From contig NW_020170521.1 in assembly GCF_000524195.1 (NCBI RefSeq), positions 124,244-188,243 on the forward strand: a stretch of DNA of 64,000 bases, given 5' to 3'. Below the pieces are notes generated by a model. That model had not been told where the DNA came from. It saw only the letters and a list, made by a program, of their open reading frames with translations, and made no database searches. Shown here piece by piece: positions 47,001 through 60,705 of this stretch (the first letter of the stretch is position 1; every line of letters starts with the position of its first letter). This stretch comes from Echinococcus granulosus (Eukaryota > Platyhelminthes > Cestoda > Cyclophyllidea > Taeniidae). A program made the position numbers and the translations under genes.

Positions 47001-50000
47001 CCACCTCAAAATAAGGACAGTTCGGACCTTTCTACGGCTGCTGTTAAACCAATTTTCGTCAGCTTGCTACTTGTTTATATTTCTTTGGAATGGCTGCTTC
47101 CCATAGCCGTACCTCCCTTATTGATGAGGAAGGCAGTTGCCTTATTCACAGTAGCGAGTCAGTGGTTGGGAGCCAATGTCTAAGCACTTGCGCTTATGCT
47201 CTTCTATCAGTTGCTTAGATAACCGCTTTGCTGAACTCTTGCCTACAGTCTACAAATCGTTCAATTCTGTTTATACAAAGTCTTCATTCTACATTTCCAT
47301 AGATACGGGTGGACGTCGGCCCCCTCTGTGTCTGCCATCTTCATTGAGTTATTTGACGTTTTCAATCCACGCGTAGACGACTCTACGGGGGAAATTAATT
47401 TTCATACCAAGCACTAATGTCGGGGGTAATGTGTGTTCTCGGCTTGTTCCCTACACGCAGATGCGTGTGACTGAATTCTGATTTTTTAGCTAGTGGTTAG
47501 ATGATGGTATTTCTCATTTTTCTTGCCAAGTACATGTGCCACCGTCTCTAAATATTTTCTCCCAATGCATTAGTACATCCTGCTCACAAAATTGCGTGGA
47601 ATAGCCTTCTTTTTTTAGAAGTATTTTACACGTTCGGCAACCATATTCACTACAGGATGGTAACTCTTGCGTTGAACTACGAAGTTATCGAGCTTGCCAG
47701 GTAGCTATAGCCAAATGGCGAACTCAGGCACAACCAATTACTGCTCCTTCTATCCTTATTCTTTATGAGAAAAGCATAGAAATAAGGAAAAATAAATGTG
47801 TTGATCCACCCATGGATGACAACCAAGGGGTACAACCCTCACCTTGAGCCCATGCAACGGTGAGGGCCAGATTTTGGCTGTGTTACATATCTTCTGTTCA
47901 CGAAAAGTGGATGACTAAATGCTGTTTCACCTCGGAGCGATTTATGGGTAGTTTTGGTGGTTATTTCCATCCCAGTGGTAACCTATTATCCAATTTCGAG
48001 GGTGATTGGCTTGTAAAACAGCGATAGTCAGTTGACAAGCCGAGAAACAACCATTTCCCTCCCCCCACTTCTCTCATCTTTATACCTTCGTACAAAACGT
48101 AGAAAAGTGGACGAGTTTAAACGGCTCATTTTAATCCGCCTACAAACCTCCAGGTACGACTGTGGGCGACCAGCTTTGACAATCTCCTCTGGGATCCTAG
48201 CGGTTGCCAGGCCTTCAAAGCCTTTCTGGAGAAGGAGTTCAGCTCGGAGAACCTGCGATTCTGGCTCAGTGTGAACGCGTACCAATTCACTCCCGTATCA
48301 AACCTCAAAGTAGCCGGTCAGCGTATTTACGATGAATTTCTTGGGCCTAATGCACCCTCTGAAATCAACATTGACTGCAGCACCCGAGCTAACACTACCA
48401 AGGCCGTTAAGGTAGGTCATTTACGCCTGCTTGGGTCTTTTATTGGTAGACGAGATTTTGACACCCTGATCTATTGTTGGAGAGTCCATCTTTACTGCCA
48501 GTGCAAAGTTAGGTGTACAATTACCATTCTGCTACGGTTGTGGGATAAATATTTCATTTAGGATAAAAGGGGTGGTTGCTTGTTATTCGTGTTTTTAAGT
48601 AGACCAATTGGAGCGTGGAGGCCGCAGTTGCTCATTTATTCTTATTTGTGTTTGCTTTATAATCACTCATAGTTTAGGCCTTGATTAGCTTTCATTTCTG
48701 TTTTATTTTTTTTGCACTTGTTCAGCGTTTTTGGTTGACCAAGGTTAATAAATTCCTCTTCACGCATTCAGGCTCCATTATGTGGTAAAGGCCTCGGTTG
48801 CATAAATATGATGGATCCTTTCCAGACGTATCTTGAAAGCGACCATATTAACTGCCAAAACTACTAAAATGGCTAATTTATTTCCCTTCCAGGCTATTTC
48901 AGTCGGTAGGATAACTCTCCTTTGCTGAGCTTTTTTTCCAGCAATGCCTACTGTCGGTTGGCTGCTGTCAACAAACTCCTCTTTAGCTATGCATTATTTC
49001 CCATTCCTGAAGCAGTACATCAATATCCTCCTTAGTGAATCGCGTGTACCTTTGGTTAATGCGTCTTTTCTGGACGGAAAAACTATAGTTGTTTACCCCC
49101 GATGCATGCTTACAAATGCGTCCTTCTCCCCTTTTAAGTCTCGTCTTATTCCAAATAACATTGGTTTTGGAAGCCTGACTTAGTAGTTGTTGCAATTCAT
49201 TAAGCTTGATCAAATCCTATTGAAGTGTTAAACAGCACCTCCAAGTTATCCTCGTTCTCGTAGTATCTGTCCACAGCGAGACTAGCATTTTTATGTTAAT
49301 TTTTTATGCAAATATATTTAAATTCAGTGTTTGAGGCAGTCGTAAGGGTGGCTACGTTGCGTCATATTAAATTTGTTTTTAGCCAATTTCGCTTCTATTT
49401 TCAACCTGATCTGATATTGCAGTTGACTACTCACCAGTGCTAATGTCGCTGTCGTTCTGTTGTTACTGGTTCCCTGCTTATTCAGAACTGGGTGCTGGCT
49501 AGGCTCTTGATTCTACCACATATCCATAGATCATTATTTTAAGGCATTAACCTTCTATCATTGCCTTTTTATTAATGAGTGTTCTTCCTGGAGCTCAAAG
49601 ATTCCTCATTTACTGTTCAAGTTTAATTTTTAAGATTTGACGGTAGTGCTAACATAACAGTCACCACTGGAAATGGTTCCACAACCAGTAGTTTCATTTT
49701 CACCTGATCTCTTGGTGCAGCTCTCACTGTAGTTCTTTAACAGTGATCTCTTACTAACTGTCAAGTACCCGTTCTATTTTCTCGCAATGCATTACTTCTT
49801 TACCAGCCAGCCTTCCATACTGCGCCACAACTGTCTTACCAACTCCTTTCTCTCTGGCTTTTCACTACTGTCATAGTGATAGTAGCTAGAAACAAATATC
49901 TGTACTGTGGGAATTCAAATTTAATTGAATTTTTAGGCCAAGTTGTGACCTTACAAGTGGCAATTTAACGTTACTCTTGCCTACCTACCACACTTATCAT

Positions 50001-50303
50001 AAAGAGTTATAAACTTTCTCAAACTATTTCCTTGGTGTTTGACAGAATCCGTCATGGTACGTTTTTATGGATGCCCAACAGCAGATATATAAGCTCATGA
50101 AATCGGATTCTTACGCGCGATTTCTGCGCTCCAACGACTACTCAGCGGTGCTGCGGAGAGTCCTCGCTGGCAACAGTCACCGCGGTGATCGGCATAAAAG
50201 TCGAAGGTCATTGAGACGACCCCTTTCCCTCTCCACCGCTACTTCGACCTCCAGTGCCCTGGATGAGGGCAGCTGCACATCTGGATCCACTCCCACACCT
50301 TAG
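44061..50303 (+). CDS. RGS7: R7-family regulator of G-protein signalling (DEP-R7H-RGS)
   Basis: GTPase-activating protein for Gi/o-type G-alpha subunits; R7 members pair with G-beta-5 and are mostly neuronal. Seven exons: 44061-44176, 44215-44422, 44454-44696, 44804-44873, 45195-45607, 48154-48411, 50046-50303; 1566 nt, 521 aa. Residues about 10-108 form the DEP domain ([40 protein letters not shown]). Residues 109-195 are the R7-homology helix region ([26 protein letters not shown]), running into [14 protein letters not shown] remnant is visible as [20 protein letters not shown] and later SPWLSQPSN. The RGS box (351 to about 465) keeps [15 protein letters not shown], the catalytic-loop Asn in SEINID, and [19 protein letters not shown]. 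Introns 1 and 2 are 38 and 31 nt. Intron 3 needs a GC donor. The exon 4 to exon 5 junction is the least certain. The symbol marks the R7 group; exact orthology (6, 7, 9 or 11) is unproven. Confidence 0.92.
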
Positions 50304-51323
50304 AAGCCGAGTAGATCTACCCAATCTGCACCGCTACCACCGCCATCGCTATGACTACTATTATGGCCATCTATGGTTACTTTTTTGCCCTCGATCCTCC
50401 GGTGTGTGTCTGGTTCAGATGTAGGAATTGGTGTTGTCCTCCTCTCCTCCTAACTGGATGTAAATAATCTCTTTTTTTGCCGCACTTTAATTATAAAATA
50501 TGTGAATTTTCTATAAGCGATGTGGGGATGTTTGCAGGATCGGTGAGGTTACCTAACATGGACGCCTAGCAGCTTCCTACACGGGCAGGTGGCGATCATG
50601 TTTGAGGCGGGTTCAAGGTGACGTCCTTATAGGGGTTAAGCTGGTACAGTATTGGTGCCTCTTAGTAGTCTTATTGCATGTGCGGTTTAGTCGGTAGAGG
50701 GGTGGATTGGTTCGTCTCGAGCAGAAGACGTTCCATCGACGGCTCAATGCCGTGTGATTTGAAAATATTGCCGCAAAGCAAAGTTTAATGCTGAAATCAG
50801 GATAAATATTGAAGGGAGTAGAAATCGCCCGTAGTTATACATAGCAGCTACAGGCAGAATAGTGGACCACTAATAGTTAAATTTTCTTTGTGATAAAGGG
50901 CATAATGGATAAGTGATTTCGTCTTCAGTAGAGTTTGCACATATTTTTCGCAACCGTATTTAATATAGCGGAAAAATTAGATTAAAAAGATATTTCCTCA
51001 AAAAAATCATGCAGTCTTGCCTAAAACTCTGCTAGATGAAAATGTTAACGGCTTAGGAAATGACTGATTTCGCCTTGAATCACTTTAGCCACTAGGCACA
51101 ATTTTGACACTTCTACGTAGTTTTAGATCAGGTACTAATAAAGTTCATCGACTTTAAAGGCTGCCTTGACTTAGACAAAAACATTTTATTACCTTTTCCT
51201 TAAAATGACAGCAGCACAAGCAATCATGTTTGGCTTATTCGTTTAACGCACTGTGTCGATTCCCGCCCAACATAAGTTCTCGCTTTTGCTAATTATCGGC
51301 GAGGGTGTCGGTAACTTTGAATA
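50304..51323. other. Intergenic region between RGS and Rab escort protein genes
   Basis: About 1 kb, head to tail on the plus strand. It must contain the RGS 3' UTR and the REP promoter and 5' UTR. I see no exon, RNA gene or repeat in it, and no clear polyadenylation signal could be placed. Confidence 0.6.
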
Positions 51324-54300
51324 ATGCCGATGAATATGGACTGCCCTGACGATGTTGATTGCGTTGTTGTTGGAACAGGTACCTCAGAGACTACATTCAG
51401 TTGGATTCATTGATTACTTGACTTGAATATTTTCCGCTTCTACTTGTCACAGGATTCGTTGTTCATCTTAATGAAAACCCGATGTGTTTGTTCGCAGTGA
51501 ATGTAAATTATCTCATTTTCAGGCCTCACAGAATCTATAATTGCTGCCAGTTTAGCTATTGTTGGTGCCTCAGTTCTTCATCTCGACAGGTAATTTAAGC
51601 TTGGTTTACGTTTACGATCTCAGTCACGATTTCTATGGGGGCTATATGACGTCTTTCCGGTTCTCCGATTTACTCAGAGAGTTTGACAAGTGGGTAAGAT
51701 AGTCGAGTAAAATTTCCGAAACTTTTTTTAGTCTGCTTCTCCCGCGACTAATAGTGGTGGTGTAGCGCAATCAGCTTCCACAGAACTCAATCTTTCTACT
51801 CTAAACAATCCTCTGATTCGGAACTGCTTTTCGAGTTTCCTCATTCCGTAAGTTTTATTCTGTAAGAATGTAATTTCCCTTGCAAATACTGCGAAGGTTT
51901 CCTCGCTTTATCGCAGAGATGTCGAAAAACTGGTGTCTCAAACATCAGATGAAACACAAGCTCTTCTTGCTGAAACACTCTCGTCAACTGAAGATGTCGC
52001 CGAAAATTCGATGGTGCCAAAACCACCCCCTCAAGAGTCGGAACAGATTCTGCCCTCACCGACATCCTCAAAGGTGGCTCCACTTCCTGTGAACGCTCCA
52101 ACTCCCATTTGGACTAAAAGCACCCTGATTGAAGGTCTTAGAAAAGCAGATTTTGACGTCTTACCACGTGTAACACATTGTTTATTTTTCCTGTCTTCTT
52201 GTCTTCTGGTTGTTGTTAAAATGGAGTACTTATGCTGCAGCTAGTTTTTGCCGACAGTCCAATGGTACAGGCACTGATACGCTCCGATGTCACCCGATAT
52301 CTGGAGTTCCGTTCTGTCAATCGACTTCTCTTCTTTAATCCCGACGGAGCAGATGATCGAGGGACCACCACAATTGCGGCTTCACCCACTGGAAGTACTG
52401 AATCATCGAGTCTTCGGTCGCATTCTAATCCTCCTCTTCTTGTCAAAGTAGGCTCTTTCTATCCCTATCCTAATAATTCTAGGTGCCTGTATCGCGTGGG
52501 GAGGTTTTCCAGACTCGAATCCTCTCCCTTACCCAAAAACGCATGTTGGTTAGCTTTCTGGAGTGGTGTGCAGTTGTTACTGCCCCTAATTTAGCACAAT
52601 CCACGGGAAACGGAGCGACTTCTGCAGTTCGGAACCTCAACTTCTCTCTCAATCCTGATGATGCAGGTGGTTAGTTTTTAGCTTTTGGTGATCTCTATGT
52701 TCCACATTCAAAAGTACTTTGCAGTCCAGCTAATAGCTCACTTCCCAGTTAAGCCAAGTTAAGCTACCATTTTGCCCTCGATTTCATCGTTAAACATGTG
52801 TAGCTTTATCATTTGCTCGGTCAACCATCTGGCACAACCTTAAAAACTTATGAATTATTTACTACTGGATGTACGAGGAGTTGAGAAAGTAATTACAATG
52901 CTTGATTCTATCATAAAGACGGTTTTCCGGGATGTAGAGAATATAGCCTTTGCTTGTGTGCCTAGGTCCTCAAGTAGTAAAAGCTTCACTGTACTCAAGT
53001 TTACCTTTTGACTGAAGGCTTGAGCATGTACGTCACTTGCGTTTTTTAAACTGCTGTTCTGTATTTGTGGATCATTTTCGGATTTTCTTTCTTCACTTCT
53101 AAACTTTTGGCGAATTTTGCATCTGTTGTGACAGTGAGAGAAATCTGTTTTCTTAACGAGTATTTATTCGACGGCTACCACCTGTCCGCAATACCCAACT
53201 TACACCAAGCTCATCTGTCGGTAAATGTCTAGGCACCTGCCTGACATACTATACAGCAATTGCAATTACCATAACTCAGGACGTAAGCAAATTCAGCGCT
53301 CAAGTTTATTTGTTCTGTAATCTCTAAAACGGCCGCTATTTTCACCGATCACTTTCAGCATTTTCTGTCTTTTTTAATCGTGGTTGTATCTGGACCTCCA
53401 GAGTAATTCATATCTCTATTATCCAGATGTATTTTGGGGCGTGCACTAGCAAATCAGTTTCGCAAAAGTAGCTACTTCCTGCTAAAAGTGGATAACTCCA
53501 TATCTTAACACTTTTTGTGGTCTTTCGTCAGCTGTTTGAACACTCGTGTTGTAGGTGCTTGAATCAGGGTGTAGGCGGGTCAACCTTCTCAACCACTGCT
53601 GTTTTGCTTTCTTGAAAACCAGCTTCAAAATTGCTTCTGCCTTCTTAGGTTTGTGGCAGTATCTAACCCTTTGAAGTGTTGTACCTCCGTTCTATCAAAA
53701 TAACCATTTCTTTTTGATTTTTAGTCGACTTATAAAAGGCACTACACTAGGGCTCTCTCCTCATACTGATCACAAGTTTTAGATGGATGAATTTGTGCTT
53801 ACGATATATAAGTAGCTTGTATTAGTTGAAAGGTAGAAAGCTCTTTCTCTTTCATGTAGTCTACGTAAAGGAGCCAGAATGGCAGGGCTATTTTGTTATG
53901 CTGCATAGGCAATCGGCTTACTAGGTTCAAAACTCATAGAGGTTGCCGAGTGCAATAAATTTCACACCAAGCTGACAAGATCAGTCACCGTACCAGATGA
54001 GCTGAGTCTGCGACAAACTTCGATAGGATAGCCTACTTGTTCGTTAGATTTTTATAGTTTCTAACGTGAAAATTATTAAACATTTTACATGTGCTCCTCC
54101 GCAAGCTTTGGATCACAATTCGGATCTTAAAGCCACCCCTTTACCGATTTTCTTTGNNNNNNNNNNNNNNNNNNNNNNNNNNNNNNNNNNNNNNNNNNNN
54201 NNNNNNNNNNNNNNNNNNNNNNNNNNNNNNNNNNNNNNNNNNNNNNNNNNNNNNNNTTTCATTGTCACACTTCATGCCTATTAAAATTTAAAATACGTCT

Positions 54301-56915
54301 TTTTTTAGCCTACCTCGATCGTCCACTAGTGGAGTACCTTCAAAGCAAGCGCAACTTGGATGCCTTCATTTCTCGCGTTGTGGTGAATTGCCTTGCCCTC
54401 GCCGACAGCGCAATCACCCTACGAAACGTCAGTTTTCCTCAGTGCACTAAAATTAATCAGACTTGGCAAGATTCACTGATGCATAGAAGCATACATGCTT
54501 CTTTTTGCGTAGGCTCTTCCCCGGTTTGGGCGTCTCATTGCCTCAATGAATCGTGTAGGTCCCTTCCCTCTGCTCTGGCCCCTCTTCGGCTGTGGGGAGT
54601 TGCCTCAGTCTTTCTGCAGGTGAGCTGTATATCTGAAGCTCACTCCAATTTGTAGAATGTGTGCGGTGTTTTCGGGCACCTATTGCCTGAGCAGAACTGT
54701 AACTGCGGTTAGACGCAATTTGAACAACCATGCTCGGCGCTACCATCTCAGTCTTTCCACCGGTGAGGAGGTGTCCACTTCCTGCCTTCTTATTGGTGCA
54801 GAGCAGGCGCCGAGTGATTGGCTGACGCCACAGATCAGCCGGTGGATTGCACGGTCGATTTTAGTGACGGAAGGCTCGCTTTTTCCATCTGGCCATGAGC
54901 CTCATGATGTGAGCCATTCAGCCAGTTAGATGGTTTTCTTCTTTTGAGTTTATTGACAATCTTTATTTAATCCAGATTACACTGATGCCGCTACCACTCC
55001 CAACACTAAACTCCACTGAACCAGCTTTCCTTCTAGAAATCCCGGTTGAAAAATCAGGCGGCAAGGTGGAGTTATGTGAGTTTTTTCCGATGCAACTGGA
55101 TCATGTGCATGGTCGTGCAGTGCCTAGTGCTCCCCGTGGTTGTTTTTCCAATTCGGCCATCACATGGCAGTCAGATGCATTTCAACAACCCGTGTCCATA
55201 TCACCAATTGCCGTAGCAAAGGGTTGTTTAGAAGGGAAAATCCCCATTGAAATGCACTTGATAAAGTAGCTTCATATAACTGTTTTCCGTATTTGTAACT
55301 TCTATCGACATTGGTGCCATTACCGGTTTCATGTCGTTAATGAAACACTTTATGAAAGTTTCGACTCATTATATTCACTGCCGGCTATTAACCAGAACGC
55401 GAGATCGGAGATGTCGTTAAGATTCCGTCCGGTTTTCATGGCCTATTAGAAACCACTAGAGATTCCTCCATTTGCAGTTAGATTCCAGGTGTTGATGTCA
55501 TGAAGTTTAATGAGTTTACCAGCGCAGCTCCCAAATTATTCTCAAAACTGTATAAACTATATGGTTCGGGGAATAGCCTTATTGTAAGCATAAAAAAGCG
55601 CTTGAATTCTATGAACGGGGCCTGTGCAGTCCAGTGTATTAACGTATCGCTCTGCAACAGTATCTTCATTGCCTCTATCTTCCACTTTCCAGACATAGTC
55701 CATCTCACTGCCTTCTCCGACAGTTGTGTCGACGCGGCCGAGATTTTTGCGTCTTCGATCAGTCTCCTCTACTCCACTGGTAAGCAAGCAATTAAGCTAC
55801 CCAGATCTCACAATTAATTTTCCAATCTTCTCTGTTCTCTCTTGATAGATACAGAAACACCTGGAAAACCCCGCATCCTGTGGAACTGCTTCTTCACCTT
55901 GCCTGATCTTTCCAACGTAGCCTGTCGAACCCTCGGATATGACTACGGACTCGGTGAGGAGGGGGTTTTCGTAGTTCCTGGTCTCGATGCCTCCATGTTC
56001 ATGGACAAAGCTGTATCTGAGGCAGGTTGAATTGTTCATTGGTTGTTCATTGTCCTTTTGTAAACCTGTAGCCTTCGAGCCCTTTCTGACGATTTTTAAT
56101 AATGGATGAGCCCCAATATAATATTGTTACAAATGCGTATACATAAGGCCTTTTAGGCTCCCTATAGAAGTGACATGAACGGAGTGTCATCATTAAGATG
56201 GTGACCTTGACCCATGGGTACTGCGGAGCCTCCATAGTTATGTCTTTGTACTTCCTTTATTTATAGTAGTTTTCATTGGCAATCCTCTAGACTTGCTGAT
56301 TAAAGCTAAATTTACCATAGGGGAAAATTTTTTTGGTTAAAATTAGGCAGACGCGTGTCTGACTTTAGAATATGTAAATGTGGAGTATTGAAAAAGGGCA
56401 GTTTCATTATCTCGGTAGTAAGTGACTATAATAACGACAAGGGCTTTTGCTTTCTCGGTTGTTGGGTTCCCCTTGAAGCCTTCTTTTTTGGTGCATAAGA
56501 AAGAATCACTGTATCGTAAAGTTCTTTTTTCTGTAACCAAAAGGCGTCAACCATATTCTACGACGTCTTCTCGTTGGTGCGGCGCAGAGCAACACCGGCT
56601 GAAGGCGTTTCACAGGACGGTGAAATCGCAACCGCTGTTTCTGCGTCCGTAGTGTCACTGGAGCAACATTGGGACGGTGCCTTTCCTCCCCAACCACCTC
56701 GACCCGAGGAACTTGTTTTTGTCGAGGAGCAGACGCCGGCTGCTGCCATCGCTACTGACTCGCCCTCCACTACTATTACTGCCGCCACCTCGGATACACC
56801 GACACCCACTTCCGCTCACCCAAACGTCGCGCCTAGTGGCCATGGTGATTGGAGCGTTGATACGATAGACAACACTGTGGGGGAGAGTGAATTCACCACC
56901 GCGCTGGATCCTTGA
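51324..56915 (+). CDS. CHM: Rab escort protein (Rab geranylgeranyltransferase component A)
   Basis: Binds newly made Rab GTPases, presents them to Rab geranylgeranyltransferase and delivers them to membranes. Fourteen exons: 51324-51378, 51523-51589, 51624-51693, 51732-51847, 51917-52169, 52241-52447, 52483-52666, 54309-54427, 54513-54619, 54656-54908, 54976-55075, 55630-55779, 55849-56021, 56544-56915; 2226 nt, 741 aa (human REP1 is 653). Landmarks: the GDI-type dinucleotide-fold start (DCVVVGTGLTESIIAASLAI), FYGGYMTSFRFSDLL, SDVTRYLEFRSVNRLLFF, TQKRMLVSFLEWC, GCGELPQSFCR joined to MCAVFSGTYCLSR, and KPRILWNCFFTLPD. The C-terminal exon is acidic and Pro/Thr-rich (EELVFVEEQTP). Several introns are 34-38 nt. 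The 1.6-kb intron 7 contains the assembly gap. The last intron fits the family alignment only with a GC donor. ATGs at 51324, 51330 and 51336 are in frame, and the first was taken. Confidence 0.93.
54157..54256. other. Assembly gap (100 N)
   Basis: Exactly 100 undetermined bases, a conventional scaffold-gap length, so the true size is unknown. It lies inside intron 7 of the REP gene. Both flanking exons join in frame, so no coding sequence need be missing, though a small exon inside the gap cannot be excluded. Confidence 0.99.
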
Positions 56916-57434
56916 GTTCTATCTGTGTTTCATTTTGGAATATGTTTATTAGATTTCAATTATTTACTATCTATTAATTTCCTCTTTAGTTTCAATGATA
57001 GTGGTTTTTTCTTGTGCTGGGCCGGGTTTGGGTGTGTCGGAAGTCTATTCATAGTGCAGTAAATTGAGAGCGGTGGCGATCAATGCGTTGCTGCCTCTTT
57101 GTTCTTTTATCCGTGAGCTTATGCGAGGTGACTGTGGCAGAAAGTGCGTGAGTTACGCTGAAAGAGGTTTATGTTGAGGGCAAACGGGTCTGACAATGCA
57201 CGATGGCACATTGGGGGTGGTGTATGCTTGTATACTTGGTATGTATCGGTTGCGCAGGCTATCATCCGATGGCACTCAATGATGTCACGTTTGTAAAACT
57301 TCTAGTATGCGGATGAGTGTCTAGGGCAATGATCTTGATAGGGTCAATTGATAGACCTTTAATTATGTAGAGATTAGGCTGGTGATGGAGTTCGCCACAA
57401 AAAGGTTTTAATGCTATTTTTAGGCTGAGACCAG

Positions 57435-57560
57435 AGCACACGGCCATTCTATTTCCACAGAGAGGCACACCTTTGGGCCATGTCAGTGGCTCATCAGTCC
57501 TTCTGCAGGTCGGCAACGCATATTCTGCCCCAGTGTTATTATAATGCGATAGTGGTTTAT
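57435..57560 (+). repeat. Dispersed repeat family 1, copy 4
   Basis: Contains tttgggccatgtcagtggct, gtccttctgcaggtcgg and tattctgccccagtgttat, matching copy 5 just downstream in the same order and copy 3 at 12690-12740. It lies 0.5 kb after the REP stop codon, possibly within its 3' UTR. Confidence 0.6.
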
Positions 57561-57604
57561 CCCTCGGCATTTGCAAAACGCCACTTTTGTACTTTAAATT
57601 AGCC

Positions 57605-57760
57605 CCTTGTACCTCGCTGGTTGGGCTGGCCTTTTGGGCCATGTCAATAGTCCAGACACCTTCTCTGCGCTGAATATATATTCTGCCTGAGTATTTTGTC
57701 TTCTTTCGTCTTCAGGGAGTCCCGAGACGCTACATTATTGCTTCCTATCCAAGGAAGTCC
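57605..57760 (+). repeat. Dispersed repeat family 1, copy 5
   Basis: Contains tttgggccatgtcaatagtc, caccttctctgcgctg, tattctgcctgagtatttt and gtcttcagggagtcccgaga. Together with copy 4 it forms a direct tandem pair with a period of about 170 bases. Confidence 0.6.
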
Positions 57761-60627
57761 AAGGAGCCACGGGGTTAGCAAAATCGGAATTTATCCATTT
57801 GTGCTCCTGGTAACGGCCTCATTTGAGGGTTTTATGATATTTTGCAGAGCTTGCAAAATTACATAAGTGCGCGCAGAAGCATGTCTTACATATTGAAGGA
57901 ATTCATCGGATTAGCCTTATTCGTATAATAGGAAATAGATTCAGACAAATTAGGAAATAAAAGAACAAAAAAAGCAAAACAAACTGATAAAATTTCCTTT
58001 GCAAACAAAAACATGGTCTTAGCTTAAATATGCTTGTAATTATATTGCAATCCTGATATTTAATTATTTATTAGCAATTGAGCCAAAAATGCTGAAAAAA
58101 CAAAGCGTATAAAAGATTTTTTGCCTTGCTTTGCGCTTTTTTAGCAGTTAGTGATGGTATAGAAATTTGGCTTTTTTCGCACTTTTGTACTGACCTTGAC
58201 ATTGCGAAAATAGCCCATTCACCCAAGCCCTTTGATTGGCGAGGCCACTGATCGCTTAATGTGTGAGTTATCATGGATAGATTTTCACCTGCCTAGGTTG
58301 CATGTTGTCTGAACATATATTTTATGGCGTTATTTGTTGTATTGAGCACATGTTTGCCGAAGGAAAAATGCCTATTTTTTATTTTGATACGTATTTCATT
58401 CTTTTATTGTATCCCTTTTCTGATTGGGGTGGGCTTTTATGGATTTGTTCGCCCCCTTTTTTTCATAAAATAATAGTTTGTCCTTATCTAACCTGAGAAA
58501 CTAGCCCTTGAATTTATTATTCAATAAGTCGCTGTGGACTTCAGATAGTTTATGGTATCTTGTTACTAATTTCTTTGTAGTTGGAATAATGCTGTTGAAC
58601 TTGCGTGTATCTTCAATTCGATTGAGCTCGAAAGTGGTGTTTTGATTCCTTTAGCACCTAGCCTTATGTTTATCGCCTTGTGCCAGGGGGGAAAATCGTT
58701 GCATCTAAACACTGCTTGCACTTAGACACCTTTTCCACGAAATTGCGGTTGTATTTGGCACTTTGGTCAACTGAGTCGATGTCGACTTTATTGTTCTATT
58801 CCAGATTCCGTCCGATGTCATTCTTTCGTTGTACATAATCATCCACTTCATTTAAATGAATTTGTTGTTATGGTCGAAATCAGTCCCTTTCTTTTATTTT
58901 ATTTAAAACGAAATGGAGACTATTTGCATCCATTTTTTTGATTTTGCTGATGGTAGCAGCTTTTTAGTGGGTTCGTTACCTACAAATGTCGCAGTAGATA
59001 AATAATATAAGTAATCCCATTTTCTTTTACCTTGTAAGTGTGACTTTTATGCATTAGTTCTTATCGTTGGCTGAAGACCGCGCTCCGCAGTATATTGTCG
59101 AATATATTTGGCATGACTTGTTCAGTTATTAGTTTACAGCTCCTTTTATGGAACCATGGGTTATTTTTGTCCTCAGTGGAAACATTTCTCAATGGCAAGC
59201 TACTGCTGGACATGGACTACCGCAAGAGTTCCGTCACTTCTTTTCATGCGCTAGTGTCTGAAAAGAATGTCAAGTTCGGCCGACATTATGCAGCAAAATT
59301 TATCTTTTCATTCATTGTTCGCTTTTCAAGTTCCTAAAACATCTCTAGTCCTTCAAAGTAGTGAGCAAGCAATTCAGTATAAATGGTGAATTTGTTACAA
59401 TGAAATAGCTGGTTCCAATTTGTCACTATAGTACAAAAGTTTCCCAACCAAAAAAGCTTGTTGTTGAAGTACCATTTCGTCGATCTATTCATTCAGTCAG
59501 CTTTCGGGCGCCACGAATTGTTGGTAGCTATGCTATTAAGAAAGTTTTAAAGGCTTAAGTTGTCCTCAGTTATTGTTTATATTGATCTCATGAAATTAAA
59601 AGCATAATTTGCAGCCCCTGTTTGCGTAAGTCAGGACGTCGTCAGAAAAATACCTTACCAACATCATCCTGCCTTACTGACTGTTGCAATGACTTGGGTC
59701 ATTTCTCACTTACAGTAGCCATTTCGGTAAATCATCAAAGCCAGCACTATTTACAGCAGAATATACATTTGCAAAAAAGTGGAGGAATATGGTCATTGCT
59801 AGTTGTCCATGAAAACCAATACCGCGTTGCAGAAGAGAAGGTAGCAAGGCGTGCCTGTTAGGCCGATTAAAACATTTCTGTGGGTGCGTATGCGACGTTT
59901 TCGTGGATTTAACTTGTAATGGGGATCGTCTCATAACACACACCTCATTCATATAAAATATGGGACGTCGTCTTTACTTAATTTGCCCACATTACGTGCA
60001 TTAAATACAATAGCAGGTAAAGCTAGCTATGCGGAAGTCTCATTTAAATGGGAGGGAAATGAGCGGTTTTCCTAAGAGCAAAAAATTTATTATTATTAGA
60101 ATTTCAAATTTATCCACATAAGCCTAGCCGAAGTTTCCCCAATGAAACCGTTCTCAGCCTCGGCTATCAAAAAACTTTTCTGTGACCGTTCTGAAAATCG
60201 GATGAGAATGAATCTGGTATTACCGGCTTGCTAACTAATAATCATTGCAATGACGCCTCAAGCATATTACAGGGGACGTTGGGGCCAAGCTGCAACTTTT
60301 GCGTCTGCAAGAGAACAAGTTTTTCCACGTTTACACCATTCACATGATTTGCGGCGTCCGATTATCGCACTGTACTTAACGTTTTCCGTGGATACAAGTA
60401 TCCAAACGCTTTCATTGGTAGGAAGTTTGTTCATCATCATATTATCGCATATATGTGCTCACTACCGCTTTTTCCTGACATCATAATGGACGGTGTCTGA
60501 ACAGGGTCATGATTTATTCGCTGGCTGTACGTGGGCAATAGGGAGCGTACCGCATTAACTACTGCAAGTAGCGCCGCATCATTTTTATGTGAGTCTGTGA
60601 AATTAAACACGTCGGTATCGTATTTCG

Positions 60628-60705
60628 AGCTAGGTCAGCTGGTAGGTCATACGGTAAAGGTACTACAATCAAGATGCTAGGTTTTCACTCTCACGTCCTG
60701 AAGAC
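60628..60705 (+). repeat. tRNA-like word, possible tRNA-derived SINE fragment
   Basis: Reads gagctaggtcagctggtagg followed by a cat; this resembles a tRNA D-arm / RNA polymerase III A box (compare tagctcagttggtagagc). About 40 bases on, aggttttcactctcacg is a weak B-box-like word. A complete cloverleaf could not be folded by eye, so it is not called a functional tRNA gene. Confidence 0.3.
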
